In this document: positions 57,596-64,000 of the stretch, piece after piece
How the letters are laid out: each line of letters opens with the position of its first letter
Position numbering within the stretch: the stretch's first letter is position 1
DNA from: Streptomyces sp. CBMA291
GTDB taxonomy: Bacteria; Actinomycetota; Actinomycetes; Streptomycetales; Streptomycetaceae
Assembly: GCF_014596525.1 (NCBI RefSeq)
Contig: NZ_MSJP01000089.1
Span: 41,305 to 105,304, forward strand
Reading direction: 5' to 3'
DNA length: 64,000 nt
Made by a program: the position numbers and the translations under genes
The notes under the pieces: generated by a model
What the model was told of the DNA's origin: nothing
Databases searched by the model: none
The model's input: only the letters and a program-made list of their open reading frames with translations

Positions 57596-58699
57596 TCAGG
57601 GCTGTACGGTCGCCTCTGCCGAAAGCGCCGCGCGCCAGGCTCCGGACAGGGCGATCTCCTTGAGCCGGTCGACGGGGAGCGCCGGATCTCGGCGCACCCC
57701 CGGCAGCCGGTACGCATGGGTGTTCAGCTCCGTGACGGCGACACGCAGCCCGTCGGGCCGCCAGATGTCGACCGACCACGCCAGGGCTCCCTCGCCGCCC
57801 TTCCGGGGGTGCTCCCGAGCGAGCCTGACCCGGGTGCCGTCCGCTTCCCGCACGGCACCCCGGAAGATCTCCTCCATGGCCTTGTCGCCCGGCTCCCACT
57901 CCTGGACGGTGACCGCGACCAGACACCTGCCCCGGCCGTCGTCCACGGTGAGATGCCCGTAACCCGCCGCGCCTCCCTCGTCGCCCGTACGCAGACCGCC
58001 GGGCACCGCCCCGCGGACGATCTCCGTGATCGTCGCCGCGGGCAGATACTGGAAGGACCGCGTGGGGGAGGACCCCGGGGGAGGCGAAGGGACGGCCGCG
58101 AGCACGGGTTCCCAGCGGTCCGAGACGGCGATCTCGGCGAGCTGACGATCACTGAGCGGCGGAGCCGGCCGACGGGGGGACGAACCCCCGCCGTCGCTCG
58201 TACTGGACGCCGATACGACGACCTGCCCCCCGTCCCGGCCGGTGCGCACCGCAGTCCACCGCTGCCCGGCGTCGGGGTGGGCCTCGTCGGCGGGAGACTT
58301 GTCCAGGACGAGGGTGGCGCCGTTCCCCAGCCGGGTCAGAACACATCGACTGTACGGGTGTTCGGAGGTGTCCGGGCACTGTGAGAGCCGAGGAGGGACA
58401 GGCAGCGGGAGGCGCCCGACCGAAGCGGACACCTGACCGGCACCGCGGTACGTCAGAAGCACGGGAGCGAGCGGATCGTTGACGACGGCACCGGAATCGC
58501 GTACGTCGAATCCTTCGCCGCGCGGCACCAGCGCCCGCAGGGTGTGGGCCACGGAGGGCGGGCCGTCGTGAGAGAAGCCCGGGGCGGACGGGGAGCCGCA
58601 CCCTCCGGCCAGGACGACGCAGAGGGCCGCCAGGGCTGTGTACGCGGAGGCGCGGCGGGGGAGTGACGAGGGGTGGTCCCGCTCGACGGACGCACTCAT
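57596..58699 (-). CDS. Putative secreted lipoprotein, 367 aa
   Basis: From the ATG at 58699 (MSASVERDHPSSLPRR). The signal AYTALAALCVVLAGGC ends in an imperfect lipobox, so membrane anchoring is likely. The mature chain has two similar segments: SDRQLAEIAVSDRWEPVL (middle) and PVDRLKEIALSGAWRAAL (end), each preceded by a beta-rich stretch (CVLTRLGNGATLVLDKSPA; GALAWSVDIWRPDGLRVAVT). This suggests an internal duplication. I recognise no named family. Two adjacent palindromes at 58807-58839 lie at its promoter. Confidence 0.7.
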   Translation of the reverse strand: MSASVERDHPSSLPRRASAYTALAALCVVLAGGCGSPSAPGFSHDGPPSVAHTLRALVPRGEGFDVRDSGAVVNDPLAPVLLTYRGAGQVSASVGRLPLPVPPRLSQCPDTSEHPYSRCVLTRLGNGATLVLDKSPADEAHPDAGQRWTAVRTGRDGGQVVVSASSTSDGGGSSPRRPAPPLSDRQLAEIAVSDRWEPVLAAVPSPPPGSSPTRSFQYLPAATITEIVRGAVPGGLRTGDEGGAAGYGHLTVDDGRGRCLVAVTVQEWEPGDKAMEEIFRGAVREADGTRVRLAREHPRKGGEGALAWSVDIWRPDGLRVAVTELNTHAYRLPGVRRDPALPVDRLKEIALSGAWRAALSAEATVQP

Positions 58700-58806
58700 G
58701 CGGGTCCTCTTCCGGGTGGGGAACGACTGGAACCGGCATGCAGGGAGGTTTCCTGCCGACCGTCGTGCGCGTCCCCAGAGAATACGTGTGAACATCCTTG
58801 CGGGGC

Positions 58807-58839
58807 AAGGTGTTTACACCTTTCTAGATACGTATCTAG
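58807..58839. promoter_or_regulatory. Two adjacent palindromes, likely operators
   Basis: AAGGTGT-TT-ACACCTT (58807-58822) and the perfect 16-bp CTAGATACGTATCTAG (58824-58839) are separated by one base, in an AT-rich patch 108 bp upstream of the lipoprotein start. The second has the form of TetR- or PadR-type sites. No regulator gene lies next to it. Confidence 0.65.
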
Positions 58840-59186
58840 TGGGCCGAGGTGCACGGCCGAACTCTCACCAGAGGCGGCCAGTCAGCTGACATGCCCTGCG
58901 CTCCTCTCCGGCCCCATGGCCGTCCTGGAGAGGCTCCGGCAACGCCGGCTCAACCACCTGGGAATCCGGAGAGGAGCCTCAAGAGACCGAACTCCTCCGG
59001 CATGTCCTGGCCGAACCATCCACCGAGAAGCTGCCCCAGCTCCGGAAAACACGCATGCCACTCCCAGTGGGTGCGCGGAGTCTCCGGCGGCGGCGCCTGA
59101 CCCGTCAACCACCCGAAGAGCGGAAGGCCGTACGGAGAAGGGCGGAAGCGCGGACTGGTGAACGCACTCCGACCCCGGGCACCCGC
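58840..59186. other. Gene-poor interval, possible decayed regulator
   Basis: No intact gene. On the plus strand at about 58916-59040, frames containing MAVLERLRQRRLNHLG and, one frame away, TELLRHVLAEPSTEKLPQL have some coding look and could be a broken regulator whose operator is the palindrome pair to the left. The evidence is weak. Confidence 0.3.
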
Positions 59187-61016
59187 TCAGGCGCGAGGAC
59201 GCCCGGCCACCGCAGCGCGAGCGAGCATGCCCTCAAGGTCGAAGACCGCGGCGTGAGGCGTGTAGTCGCCGTCGATGCGCAGAAGAAGATAGCGGGCGGC
59301 GTTGCCAAGGTACTCGAAAGGCTCCCCGGCCACCGAGGCCACCACGTCGCGATGCGCGGCCGCCGCCGTCGGCCCGAGCGCGGTGAGGGAACCGAGGGCC
59401 GCCAACCTGACACCCTCCGGATACGAAGGCGAGACGAGACCGGCCAGAACAACGGCGGCCACCGGATCCCCCGTGTGCTTGCCGACCGCCTCGGCGCACA
59501 CGACGCGCACATGCGGATCCAGGTCGTCGGTGGCCGCCGCGAGCAGGACGGCGATCACCCCGGCGGCCAGGACACCCGCAGGCAGAGCAAGCAGACCGAC
59601 GGCACCCCAGCGACGCACGGTGGCGTCCAGATCGCCGAGCGCCTCGACGAACCGGGGAATCAGAGCGGGATCGCGCCGGCCCACGGCATCGGCCGTGTCG
59701 AGGATACGGGCGAGAGGGTAGGCGCCGTCGACGCGCGAGGCCTCGTAACCCTCGACAGGGGAGCCCTCGGACAGGAAGCCGTTGTCGTGGACGGCGAGAA
59801 GATGGGCACGCAACGCCTGGTCGAGCCGCTGTTCCACCTCCGCGTGCGCCGGGTCACCGGCGAGGTTGCGGACCTGATCCGGGTCGGCGACACAGTCGTA
59901 CAGCTCCACACCCGGCTTCTCACCCCAGAAGGCGGACTGCACCTCGTCCAGACGCCCGGCGAGGTGCTCGGCCTCCCAGGACTGATACCCGGCCGCGAGC
60001 CAGGCGAAGGCCTGATGCGTCCCATAAGGCCGATGCGGAGCGTAGTTGCGGATGTAGCGGTAGCGGGCGTCGCGGACCGTACGGACCATGTCCAGGCGCT
60101 CGTCCATCCGATTGCGCATGGAGAAGGCGAGCCCCTCGGCGGAGTCGAAGAAAGTACGGGCGAGACTCCCGCCCTGCATGTGCGCGGGCACCACACCGCC
60201 GCCGAGTTCGACGACCGTGGGCGCGATACGAAGGGTGGAGACGGCGGCTTCGACACGGGTTCCGGGGGCCGGGAAACGATCCGCGTAGCGTTCGGGGGCG
60301 GCGACGATCAGCGGGACGTGCAAGCCCTCGTCATAGCACCAACGCTTCGAACGAGGGTTGACGCCGCCATGGTCGGACGTGTGGATGACGATGGTGTTGT
60401 CGAGTTCACCGTCCTCCTCCAACTCGGCGAGCAGCCGCCCGACGAACGCGTCCATGGCGGCGATATGACGGTAGTAGTGCGCGAAGTCGCCACGGATCTC
60501 CGGAGTATCGGGCAGATAGGCGGGCAACCGCACCGCATCCGGGTCGACGGTGAACTCCTCGCGGCGGAAGACCGCGCTCTCGTGCGTCGGATCGAAATTG
60601 AACACCGCGAGGAACGGGGCACCGTCGGGCCGATTGCGCCAATGCGCGGTACGCGAGGAGTCGTCCCAGACGGCCTGAGGGTCGGCGTCGCAGTTGTAGT
60701 CGGTCTTGGCGTTGTTGGTGCAGTAGTAACCGACACCACGCAGGACCTCCGGGTAAGTGGTCATCCACTCCGGGACGGGCGCGCTGGCACGCATGTGGTG
60801 CGCCGGCCCATGACTCTCCGGGGCGACACCGGTCAGCAAGGAGAAGCGCGAGGGCGCGCAGACCGGCGCCGGACTGTGGGCGTTGACGAAGAGCGTTCCC
60901 CGCTCGGCGAGCGCGTCGAGGTGAGGAGTGGCGGCGAGCGGATCGCCGTAGCAGCCGAAGCGGGGCGGGCAGTCCTCACTGACGGTCCACAGGATGTTGG
61001 GCCGGGACAAGCTCAT
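59187..61016 (-). CDS. Type I sulfatase with C-terminal HEAT-like repeats
   Basis: 609 aa from the ATG at 61016. The sulfatase motif PVCAPSRFSLLTG supplies the Cys that becomes formylglycine (CxPSR). Metal-binding regions are PNILWTVSEDCPPRFGCYGD and VIHTSDHGGVNPRSKRW. The C-terminal 130 residues (VEALGDLDATVRRWGAVGLL; LLAAATDDLDPHVRVVCAEA; GVRLAALGSLTALGPTAAAA) are HEAT-like repeats not normally present in sulfatases. No signal peptide is visible, so it is probably cytoplasmic or exported by an unusual route. It would hydrolyse sulfate esters if a formylglycine-generating enzyme is present elsewhere. Substrate unknown. Confidence 0.88.
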   Translation of the reverse strand: MSLSRPNILWTVSEDCPPRFGCYGDPLAATPHLDALAERGTLFVNAHSPAPVCAPSRFSLLTGVAPESHGPAHHMRASAPVPEWMTTYPEVLRGVGYYCTNNAKTDYNCDADPQAVWDDSSRTAHWRNRPDGAPFLAVFNFDPTHESAVFRREEFTVDPDAVRLPAYLPDTPEIRGDFAHYYRHIAAMDAFVGRLLAELEEDGELDNTIVIHTSDHGGVNPRSKRWCYDEGLHVPLIVAAPERYADRFPAPGTRVEAAVSTLRIAPTVVELGGGVVPAHMQGGSLARTFFDSAEGLAFSMRNRMDERLDMVRTVRDARYRYIRNYAPHRPYGTHQAFAWLAAGYQSWEAEHLAGRLDEVQSAFWGEKPGVELYDCVADPDQVRNLAGDPAHAEVEQRLDQALRAHLLAVHDNGFLSEGSPVEGYEASRVDGAYPLARILDTADAVGRRDPALIPRFVEALGDLDATVRRWGAVGLLALPAGVLAAGVIAVLLAAATDDLDPHVRVVCAEAVGKHTGDPVAAVVLAGLVSPSYPEGVRLAALGSLTALGPTAAAAHRDVVASVAGEPFEYLGNAARYLLLRIDGDYTPHAAVFDLEGMLARAAVAGRPRA

Positions 61017-61390
61017 CAGGAGGCCTTTCGAAGGAGCCGTGAAGCGGGCACAGGAGGTCGCCCACCTGCGACGACGGTTGCTGGAACACGTCATGGGAAA
61101 CCGAATCACGCCCGGCAGACCTTGAAAAGGCCCACCAGACATGATTCGGCGTCCCGCCGTCCAGGATTTAAAGTTCTGCCACTTGGCATTCGTGCCACAT
61201 TGACCTGGCGGCAACTCCGCGCCCGCTGCCACCCGCGTCTTCCCGCACGGCCACGGCCGATCCAAGGTCGTGCAGGCCAGTACCTCCAGTGCGACCCGCA
61301 GGGACTCCCCGGCCAAGACATGCGCGGCACCCGTTGGCGTTGACCTGCTTGTGGTAGGCGGGAGAGACCACTGGGAGGTGACGGACGCGA
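61017..61390. other. Interval between sulfatase and transposase remnant
   Basis: It should hold the sulfatase promoter. The patch GGATTTAAAGTTCTG at 61168-61182 is AT-rich for the region. On the minus strand 61175-61330, a frame reading LACTTLDRPWPCGKTRV has some coding look but no start or partner; I treat it as debris. A GTGACGGACGCGATC at 61378 resembles the first codons of IS5-type transposases. Confidence 0.35.
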
Positions 61391-61720
61391 TCGCCTGAAA
61401 AGTTCCAGACCGGCTCGCAGTGGCTCCACCCGCCGGAGGAGTATGGCAACTGGCTAGGCGTCTACAACCGGCTACGGATATGGGCCGTCGACGGCACCTG
61501 GGAACGGGTCTTCACCACACTCGTCGCGCAGGCCGATGCCGAAGAAGATCCCGACTGGGCCGTCTCGGCCCACTCCACCATCGTGCGCGCTCACGAGGCA
61601 TACAAGCAGCGGAACACCATCGAACGCTGTATCAACCGCCTGAAATATTGGCGAGGGCCCGCGACCCGCTACGAGAAGACCGCAACCATCTACCTGGCCA
61701 GACTCCACATCGCGGGCACC
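61391..61720 (+). pseudogene. IS5-family transposase remnant with internal deletion
   Basis: In one frame: PEKFQTGSQWLHPPEEYGNW, LGVYNRLRIWAVDGTWERVF and TTLVAQADAEEDPDW, then STIVRAHEAYKQRNTIERCI and NRLKYWRGPATRYEKTATIY. The first part is the N-terminal half of an IS5/IS1182-like DDE transposase; it ends at the first catalytic region (DSTIVRAH-like, here with His for Asp). The sequence then jumps directly to the C-terminal NTIERCINRLK block, so roughly the central third of the enzyme is missing. The start codon region is also frameshifted. The element is dead. Its tail reads on in frame into the next gene, which has its own ATG. Confidence 0.82.
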
Positions 61721-61774
61721 ACTCGGGGTTGGTCTCATCGGACTTTGACGTCGCAGGTCAGATACGGTGCGGGC

Positions 61775-62431
61775 ATGATTGAGGCTCTTCCTTCCGACGT
61801 TGACGTGCCCGGCGAGATGCTGCTCGCTGGCTACTTCGTAGCAGTGCCCGAGCGGCTCACGGTCTCGGGATTGCCCCGTACAGAGCGGCTGACGTCGGCG
61901 TCCGACTGCCTGATCGATCGGTTTCCGGATGACGGCTGCTGGTTCGGCACGGCACAGGAGGCACTCGCGGCCTGCCTGCCCCTCCAGCTGCCCGTGGACG
62001 CGCGTCTGTACGCCCTGGTGGTGCCCTCTGAGCATGCCGGCGGATTCGTCACCGACATCCGCGCGGCCGGGACGGACGAACCGGTGCTGCTGGCCCACCT
62101 CGACGGTCAAGGAGCCGGCGAGACCGCCCAGGAGGTCGCCGAGGGCGGGCAGAAGCTTGGCTGGGAGGTACTCGGCTACGACTGTGGCCTGCTCCACACC
62201 TGGCTCTGCAACGACCTGTACGAGGATGGCAGGCTCCACCTCGGAGTGGACACCGATGAACGCGGTCTGCTGCCCGACCGGCAGACCGCCCTACGAGTTG
62301 CCGCCTGGGCGAACAGCCGAAGAGACACCAAGCCCGTCACCTGGTTCCCCGGCACCCTGATCGAATGGGACACCCCGATCAAGAGCGGCCTCGACCCCGC
62401 CATCAGCAAGGCCCCGGTACGTTTTGCGTAG
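61775..62431 (+). CDS. Hypothetical cytoplasmic protein, 218 aa
   Basis: From the ATG at 61775 (MIEALPSDVDVPGEMLLAGY). No signal or membrane helix. Features: FVAVPERLTVSGLPRTERLT, DCLIDRFPDDGCWFGTAQEA, LGWEVLGYDCGLLHTWLCND, LYEDGRLHLGVDTDERGLL and KPVTWFPGTLIEWDTPIKSG. It looks like an intact, normally coded protein with no recognised family. The preceding transposase remnant is in the same frame without a stop, so an automatic start could wrongly fuse the two; no ribosome site is obvious for either. Codon use is slightly less GC-biased than in chromosomal-core genes of this window. Confidence 0.65.
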   Translation: MIEALPSDVDVPGEMLLAGYFVAVPERLTVSGLPRTERLTSASDCLIDRFPDDGCWFGTAQEALAACLPLQLPVDARLYALVVPSEHAGGFVTDIRAAGTDEPVLLAHLDGQGAGETAQEVAEGGQKLGWEVLGYDCGLLHTWLCNDLYEDGRLHLGVDTDERGLLPDRQTALRVAAWANSRRDTKPVTWFPGTLIEWDTPIKSGLDPAISKAPVRFA

Positions 62432-62537
62432 CTGTCTTGGTAGGGCTGGCTTCTCTGGCATGTTTGGGTGTCAGGTTGAGCCTGGTATTGGTACCGGTCG
62501 TACTTTGCTGAGAGCGGTTAATCCTGGTGGAGGTGGG

Positions 62538-62650
62538 TCAGGGGCCGTCTCGGGTGAAGCGCCGTAGGGCCTGCTCTGCCTCGGCAGTGCCCAGGCGCAG
62601 GGTGGTGTATTTCAAGATCTGGTAGTGCTGCTGGGCGATCAGGTTCAGTC
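62538..62650 (-). mobile_element. Tn3-family transposase fragment
   Basis: The minus strand reads LNLIAQQHYQILKYTT then LRLGTAEAEQALRRFTRDGP before a stop. I recognise this as a stretch of Tn3-type TnpA. Only about 36 codons remain. It is one of three transposase remnants in the last 3 kb. Confidence 0.55.
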
Positions 62651-62806
62651 GATCGTTTTGGTGGAGAGCCCCGGGCCCGGATTCGGCCAGTTGTCGCCCT
62701 CTCCGGCGGTCGGCCGGTACGGCTTCGCGGCGCCGATGTTCTTCAGCCTCGGCATCGCCTCCGGCTTCAGCCGGGCCCGGTGGGTGTAGCGGGCCGCGTT
62801 CAAGAC

Positions 62807-63175
62807 CGGTGACCAGCTCGTCCGGGTGCAGCTCGGGTAAGTACGAGGGCAGGAAACACAGCCCGGTCTGTTCCTCGTGGCCGTCGAGCCGGGCCTGGAC
62901 GGTCTTCGAGCGGGGGGGCCGAGTGCCGGTCGATGTTCAAGTGGTCCTTCCAGGCGAGGTCGCTGACAAGCCGGGGCGAGGAAACGGCACATGACCTTCG
63001 CGTCGGACCGCTTCGTGAACACCCTGGAAGACATCCGGCCTTCTGTGCTGATCGCGGACATCACGCTCACGGAGAACCGGTTCCCCATCTGACGGACGAC
63101 CAGAGCCCGTCCCCGCTCGCCCCAGGTGTGACTGGCAACCTGGGGCGAGCAGACCCCGGCCTGGCCGGCGAAGAG
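62807..63175 (-). pseudogene. IS630-family transposase remnant, frameshifted
   Basis: Minus strand, first frame: AGQAGVCSPQVASHTWGERG, then NRFSVSVMSAISTEGRM and FTKRSDAKVMCRFLA. After a frame change, LCFLPSYLPELHPDELV is the C-terminal DDE block (PSYSPELNPDE in intact IS630 proteins). Parts between the two are missing or scrambled, and no inverted repeats were found. It is a dead insertion sequence. Confidence 0.75.
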
Positions 63176-63245
63176 AACCTCACCGTTCTCCGCCTTCGCC
63201 TGAGCCCGGCCCCCAGCCAGGTCTCTTCGTGCCAGAAGCAGACTC

Positions 63246-63479
63246 CTTTCACATCCTGCTCGACAGCCCGCTCATCCAGACGCTGGAACGTCAAGCCCCG
63301 GCATGCCGAGGCACTTGCCCACCCCCGGCTCGGTAAAGCAGGCCCCCGGCACATGCTGAAGACCCACTCGCCTGCCAAGCCAGTGCCTAGAACCGACCAG
63401 AGAACCCCAGGCCACACGAAGTACGGCCAAGAACAACCTGCCGGACCGAGACCCACTCTCCACCTCAAGCAGAACCTGA
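63246..63479. other. Subtelomeric non-coding sequence
   Basis: No gene supported. Open frames on both strands here are long only because stop codons are rare; none has a consistent third-position GC bias or a family resemblance. Confidence 0.4.
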
Positions 63480-63720
63480 TACACGCCAACCCAGCAGCCG
63501 CACAGACGCGCCAACACCAGCCCCGGCCCTTGCGGCCTGCCACCTCACCCACCAGCCACCCACCACCCTGACCGACACCCACAACAAAACCGCGCCCCCA
63601 ACCCCGCCCCCCAACAACGCGGACACCGCCAAACAACCGCACCCACACACACGCAACTACCACAACCACCCACCCCCACCAGACCACTCACACACAACCA
63701 ACAACCACGAACACAAAGAA
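63480..63720. other. G-poor, C/A-rich strand-asymmetric tract
   Basis: The plus strand is made almost wholly of C, A and some T, with CAACCACCCACC- and ACACACACGCAAC-like stretches. Very few G residues occur from about 63550 to 63715. It contains no gene. It lies directly inside the AT-rich and telomeric tracts. Confidence 0.7.
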
Positions 63721-63845
63721 TTCCAGACCAATATGACTACCCATCAAACAAAGAATAGACCGCACTAAAGAATCCAAGAATAAAATCCGAAACCAATTAA
63801 CCCGAAAGGCAAGAAACCATTATCCGAAAACAAGCAGCACCCTGC
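63721..63845. other. AT-rich tract next to the telomere
   Basis: About 110 bp with far more A and T than anywhere else in the window (CAAACAAAGAATAG, GAATAAAATCCGAAACC, GAAACCATTATCCG). No gene. Confidence 0.75.
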
Positions 63846-63865
63846 CCCGTAGCCAGCCGCTTTTA

Positions 63866-64000
63866 CTGCGATTCGCGGAGCGAATCGCAGCGGTTGGATC
63901 GCGGAGCGATCCAACCAGGCGTCACGAAGTGACGCCACCAACTGCACTGCGGAGCAGGGCAGTTGAACCGCCGCGTAGCGGCGGCGCGTCGCGTCTGCGG
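63866..64000. repeat. Telomere-type palindromes at the end of a linear replicon
   Basis: Five hairpins lie one after another: CTGCGATTCGC-GGA-GCGAATCGCAG (63866-63890), an 11-bp pair around GGA (63892-63916), GGCGTCAC-GAA-GTGACGCC (63918-63936), an 11-bp pair with one mismatch around GGA (63940-63964) and CCGCCGC-GTA-GCGGCGG (63968-63984). All loops are GNA. The last 16 bases (after 63984) form only a weak fold. This is the architecture of Streptomyces terminal inverted repeats, where the 3' strand folds on itself and terminal proteins prime end patching. The sequence is not the common archetypal telomere start (CCCGCGGAGCGGG). Confidence 0.88.

Noticed and set aside
61583..62431. A single 282-codon protein joining transposase residues to the downstream gene
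   Set aside because: The first 55 or so codons are the C-terminal block of an IS5-type transposase. The remainder starts at its own ATG (61775) and is unrelated.
62933..63571. 212-codon plus-strand frame near the right end
   Set aside because: It has no third-position bias, no start context and no family resemblance, and it runs through an IS630 remnant on the other strand.
63067..63687. 206-codon minus-strand frame rich in Val, Trp and Gly
   Set aside because: The composition is a by-product of the C/A-rich plus strand. The part with real signal belongs to the IS630 remnant in other frames.
63540..63720. Possible CRISPR-like repeats in the CAACCACC-type tract
   Set aside because: No repeat unit of constant length with unique spacers exists; it is low-complexity sequence. 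No CRISPR array or cas gene was seen anywhere in the window.
1..64000. tRNA and rRNA genes
   Set aside because: No cloverleaf or rRNA-like sequence was noticed on either strand. A tRNAscan-type search would settle this, and any hit would overturn it.

Overview
The window comes from a high-GC actinomycete, almost certainly a Streptomyces or close relative. The supporting signs are near-saturated G/C third positions, GTG and TTG starts, an SsgA-like sporulation protein, mycothiol-type gentisate catabolism, an LAATG sortase signal, and a right-hand end made of telomere-type palindromes. All calls were made by reading the sequence. No database search was run.

Layout. (1) 1-6.5 kb: tail of an ABC ATPase, an AraC-type regulator divergent from a catalase, an APC permease, a frameshifted remnant and an SDR. 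(2) 6.6-23.5 kb: a cobalamin (B12) region. Four B12 riboswitches control (a) a BtuFCD-type ABC importer, (b) a six-gene operon holding two surface proteins, an ECF transporter (T, fused A-A, S) and a secreted DUF4430 protein, (c) a divergent secreted alpha/alpha-barrel plus DUF4430 protein resembling intrinsic factor/transcobalamin, and (d) the B12-independent methionine synthase MetE. (3) 23.7-34 kb: secreted carbohydrate enzymes (CBM2-FnIII-GH18 chitinase, CBM3-GH16), a membrane-tethered Mrr-like nuclease and a 1074-aa lectin/PI-PLC/beta-helix protein. (4) 34.3-37 kb: a nitroreductase like iodotyrosine deiodinase and a sigma-factor gene overlapping a partner gene.

(5) 37.3-50.6 kb: aromatic catabolism. 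A TetR regulator faces a flavin hydroxylase, extradiol dioxygenase and C-C hydrolase. An IclR-controlled gentisate operon (gentisate dioxygenase, fumarylpyruvate hydrolase, maleylpyruvate isomerase, 3-hydroxybenzoate 6-hydroxylase type enzyme) follows. A second IclR regulator faces hydratase, acetaldehyde dehydrogenase and hydroxy-oxovalerate aldolase genes. The meta-cleavage route is therefore split around the gentisate route; together they would deliver pyruvate, fumarate and acetyl-CoA. (6) 50.7-61 kb: regulators (CGNR, LAL/LuxR, SsgA-like), small secreted proteins, a lipoprotein and a sulfatase.

(7) 61-64 kb: subtelomere. Remnants of IS5-like, Tn3-like and IS630-like transposases are followed by a G-poor C/A-rich tract, an AT-rich tract, and five hairpin palindromes with GNA trinucleotide loops ending at base 64000. 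This is read as the end of a linear replicon.
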